From CAZTGZ01 sp964613385 (GTDB lineage: Bacteria > Bacteroidota > Bacteroidia > NS11-12g > UBA9320), in NCBI GenBank assembly GCA_964613385.1, contig CAZTGZ010000058.1, positions 1-13,757 of the forward strand: DNA of 13,757 nt. The letters are read 5' to 3'. The notes below the pieces were generated by a model. It saw nothing but the letters and a program-made list of their open reading frames with translations. It searched no databases and had not been told where the DNA came from. Each line of letters starts with the position of its first letter. The stretch's first letter is position 1. Both the position numbers and the translations under genes were made by a program. Positions 12,616-13,757 of this stretch are shown here, in pieces.

Positions 12616-13757
12616 GTCTTCCTCTTCTCCTTTTTGGCACTGGGATATAAAATATTGTTGAGTATTAGTCTGTAACCCGGTGAGTTTGGATGCAGACTCA
12701 GATCGGTGGGCGGTTCTCCTACCATGTGGCGGTAATCTTCGGGATCATGCCCTGCATAAAATGTCCACGTTCCCCGGCCAATGATGCCATGCATATATCT
12801 CACTTCATCTAATCCCTTGTTTTCACCCATAATGATGACATTGCTTTTGATCAGATTTTTTCTGAAAGCTGTGGTTTGTCCATAAAATCCCTTACATACC
12901 CTGAGATGATTTTGAGTTAGTATGGTCGGAACGACGTCCCATTTGGCTGAAAACTCATTCAAAACAAAAACATCACTGCTTTCCTGAACGTTTCTTTCGT
13001 GAGGTTGAAGATCAATGTTGGAGTACTCATAATAGAGTGGGTCCATAATTAAATGAAAATCTTTAAATGCGAAGGTCTTGTTATAGTCCAATTTTGCATT
13101 TGCGTTATAATCCATGGGATCTCCGTCGTACATCTCAGCGCAAATATCTAATCCATCCGCTGCCAAAGCGATGTCATACGAATCGGTTGCCGAACACATC
13201 GCAAACAAGAAACCGCCTCCTATGGTAAAGTCTCTGATTTTCCTGACTACTTCCAGTTTCATCTGAGAAACCTTCGAATATCCATAACGGGTCGCCGTAC
13301 TTTCGGCTTCTTCTACCTGTTCTATATACCAATTGGCATTTCTATAGCTGCCGTAAAATTTACCGTATTGACCTGTGAAATCTTCGTGGTGCAAATGCAA
13401 CCAATCATATAGGGGAAGTTTGCCGTCGAGCACTTCATCATCAAAAACGATATCGTAAGGAATTTGGGCATAGGTAAGTACCATGGTAACTGCATCGTCC
13501 CAGGGCTGAGCGCTCTTAGGTGAATATACCGCAATTTTGGGAGCCTTATTCAGTTTCACCACATTGGCATTAACTACAGGGCTTTCAATTTCAGCAATAA
13601 TGGCACCCGCTGCAGCATAGCTTATTTTTTCAAAAGAAATGCCTCTGAGTAAACATTCCTTTTCAAATTCAGGGTAAGCATCCATCATAAAACTGCCACC
13701 GCGATAATTCAACAGCCATTCAACCTCCTTATCGTAATTGAGTACAAAATACGTTAA
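12612..13757 (-). CDS. Large Bacteroidota protein usually named 'asparagine synthetase B' (cut by right edge)
   Basis: The frame is open from the right edge to the TAA at 12612, giving 381 visible residues. It enters reading LTYFVLNYDKEVEWLLNYRG; an apparent start at 13712 is an internal TTG codon. Conserved blocks include KIAVYSPKSAQPWDDAV, IPYDIVFDDEVLDGKLP, YDWLHLHHEDFTGQYGKFYG, GGGFLFAMCSATDSYDIALAADG, FSAKWDVVPTILTQNH, TWTFYAGHDPEDYRH and a C-terminal LHPNSPGYRLILNNILYP. I recognise this as a protein of about 420 residues widespread in Bacteroidota and annotated by transfer as asparagine synthetase B. None of that enzyme's hallmarks are visible: no N-terminal Cys2 glutaminase and no SGGLDS ATP-pyrophosphatase loop. 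The GGGFLFAMCSATD block with a Cys, and the HEDF and GHDPE motifs, recall class I amidotransferase-like or ThuA-like folds, but this is inference. Relatives start with a signal peptide, beyond the edge here. Convergent with the hemoglobin. Confidence 0.8.
   Translation of the reverse strand, partial: LTYFVLNYDKEVEWLLNYRGGSFMMDAYPEFEKECLLRGISFEKISYAAAGAIIAEIESPVVNANVVKLNKAPKIAVYSPKSAQPWDDAVTMVLTYAQIPYDIVFDDEVLDGKLPLYDWLHLHHEDFTGQYGKFYGSYRNANWYIEQVEEAESTATRYGYSKVSQMKLEVVRKIRDFTIGGGFLFAMCSATDSYDIALAADGLDICAEMYDGDPMDYNANAKLDYNKTFAFKDFHLIMDPLYYEYSNIDLQPHERNVQESSDVFVLNEFSAKWDVVPTILTQNHLRVCKGFYGQTTAFRKNLIKSNVIIMGENKGLDEVRYMHGIIGRGTWTFYAGHDPEDYRHMVGEPPTDLSLHPNSPGYRLILNNILYPSAKKEKRKT

Noticed and set aside
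1..13757. CRISPR arrays, tRNA/rRNA genes, insertion sequences, toxin-antitoxin or phage defence genes
   Set aside because: I found no repeated spacer-like units, cloverleaf or rRNA-like stretches, transposase motifs or terminal inverted repeats. All gaps between genes are under 130 bases.

Overview
The window looks like ordinary chromosomal sequence from a member of the Bacteroidota, probably a draft or metagenome-derived assembly because it contains a 10-N gap. The phylum call rests on three things. Several proteins are types found mainly there: an N-terminal CarboxypepD_reg-like domain fused to DUF5686, the long protein usually named 'asparagine synthetase B' in this phylum, and an RND/adaptor pair of Bacteroidota type. 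No gene start has a convincing Shine-Dalgarno sequence. Several starts instead sit just downstream of TAnnTTTG-like -7 boxes, the Bacteroidota promoter signature. The class cannot be fixed from what is visible.

Layout, left to right. (1) 1-1357, minus strand: start of an RND efflux pump gene preceded by its membrane-fusion adaptor. (2) 1399-1818, minus: RidA-family deaminase resembling 2-aminomuconate deaminase. (3) 1893-3029, minus: secreted seven-bladed WD40 protein. (4) 3158-5365, minus: NatA/NatB-type ABC exporter, ATPase then permease with an ATGA overlap; the permease is interrupted by the assembly gap. (5) 5463-6116, plus: cyclophilin-type peptidyl-prolyl isomerase lipoprotein with an acidic surface-export-like tag after the lipid cysteine, divergent from the ABC genes. 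(6) 6122-10670, minus: DUF5686 outer-membrane protein, MazG-like pyrophosphohydrolase, xseA and xseB, closely spaced and probably one transcript. (7) 10783-12615, plus: gpmI followed by a stop/start-overlapping group III truncated hemoglobin that is broken here by a frameshift with apparent loss of about 8 codons. (8) 12612-13757, minus: the large 'asparagine synthetase B'-named protein of unknown activity, running off the right edge and sharing a TTAA double stop with the hemoglobin.

The genes form short, unrelated operons for envelope transport, DNA repair and nucleotide cleaning, glycolysis and protein folding. There are no tRNA or rRNA genes, CRISPR arrays, insertion sequences, phage genes or defence islands, and no gap between genes exceeds 130 bases. 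I see no undescribed multi-gene system. The points worth checking are the broken hemoglobin, the Asp-to-Asn change in the XseA active-site motif, the lipoprotein tag, the possible leaderless starts and several corrected start codons.
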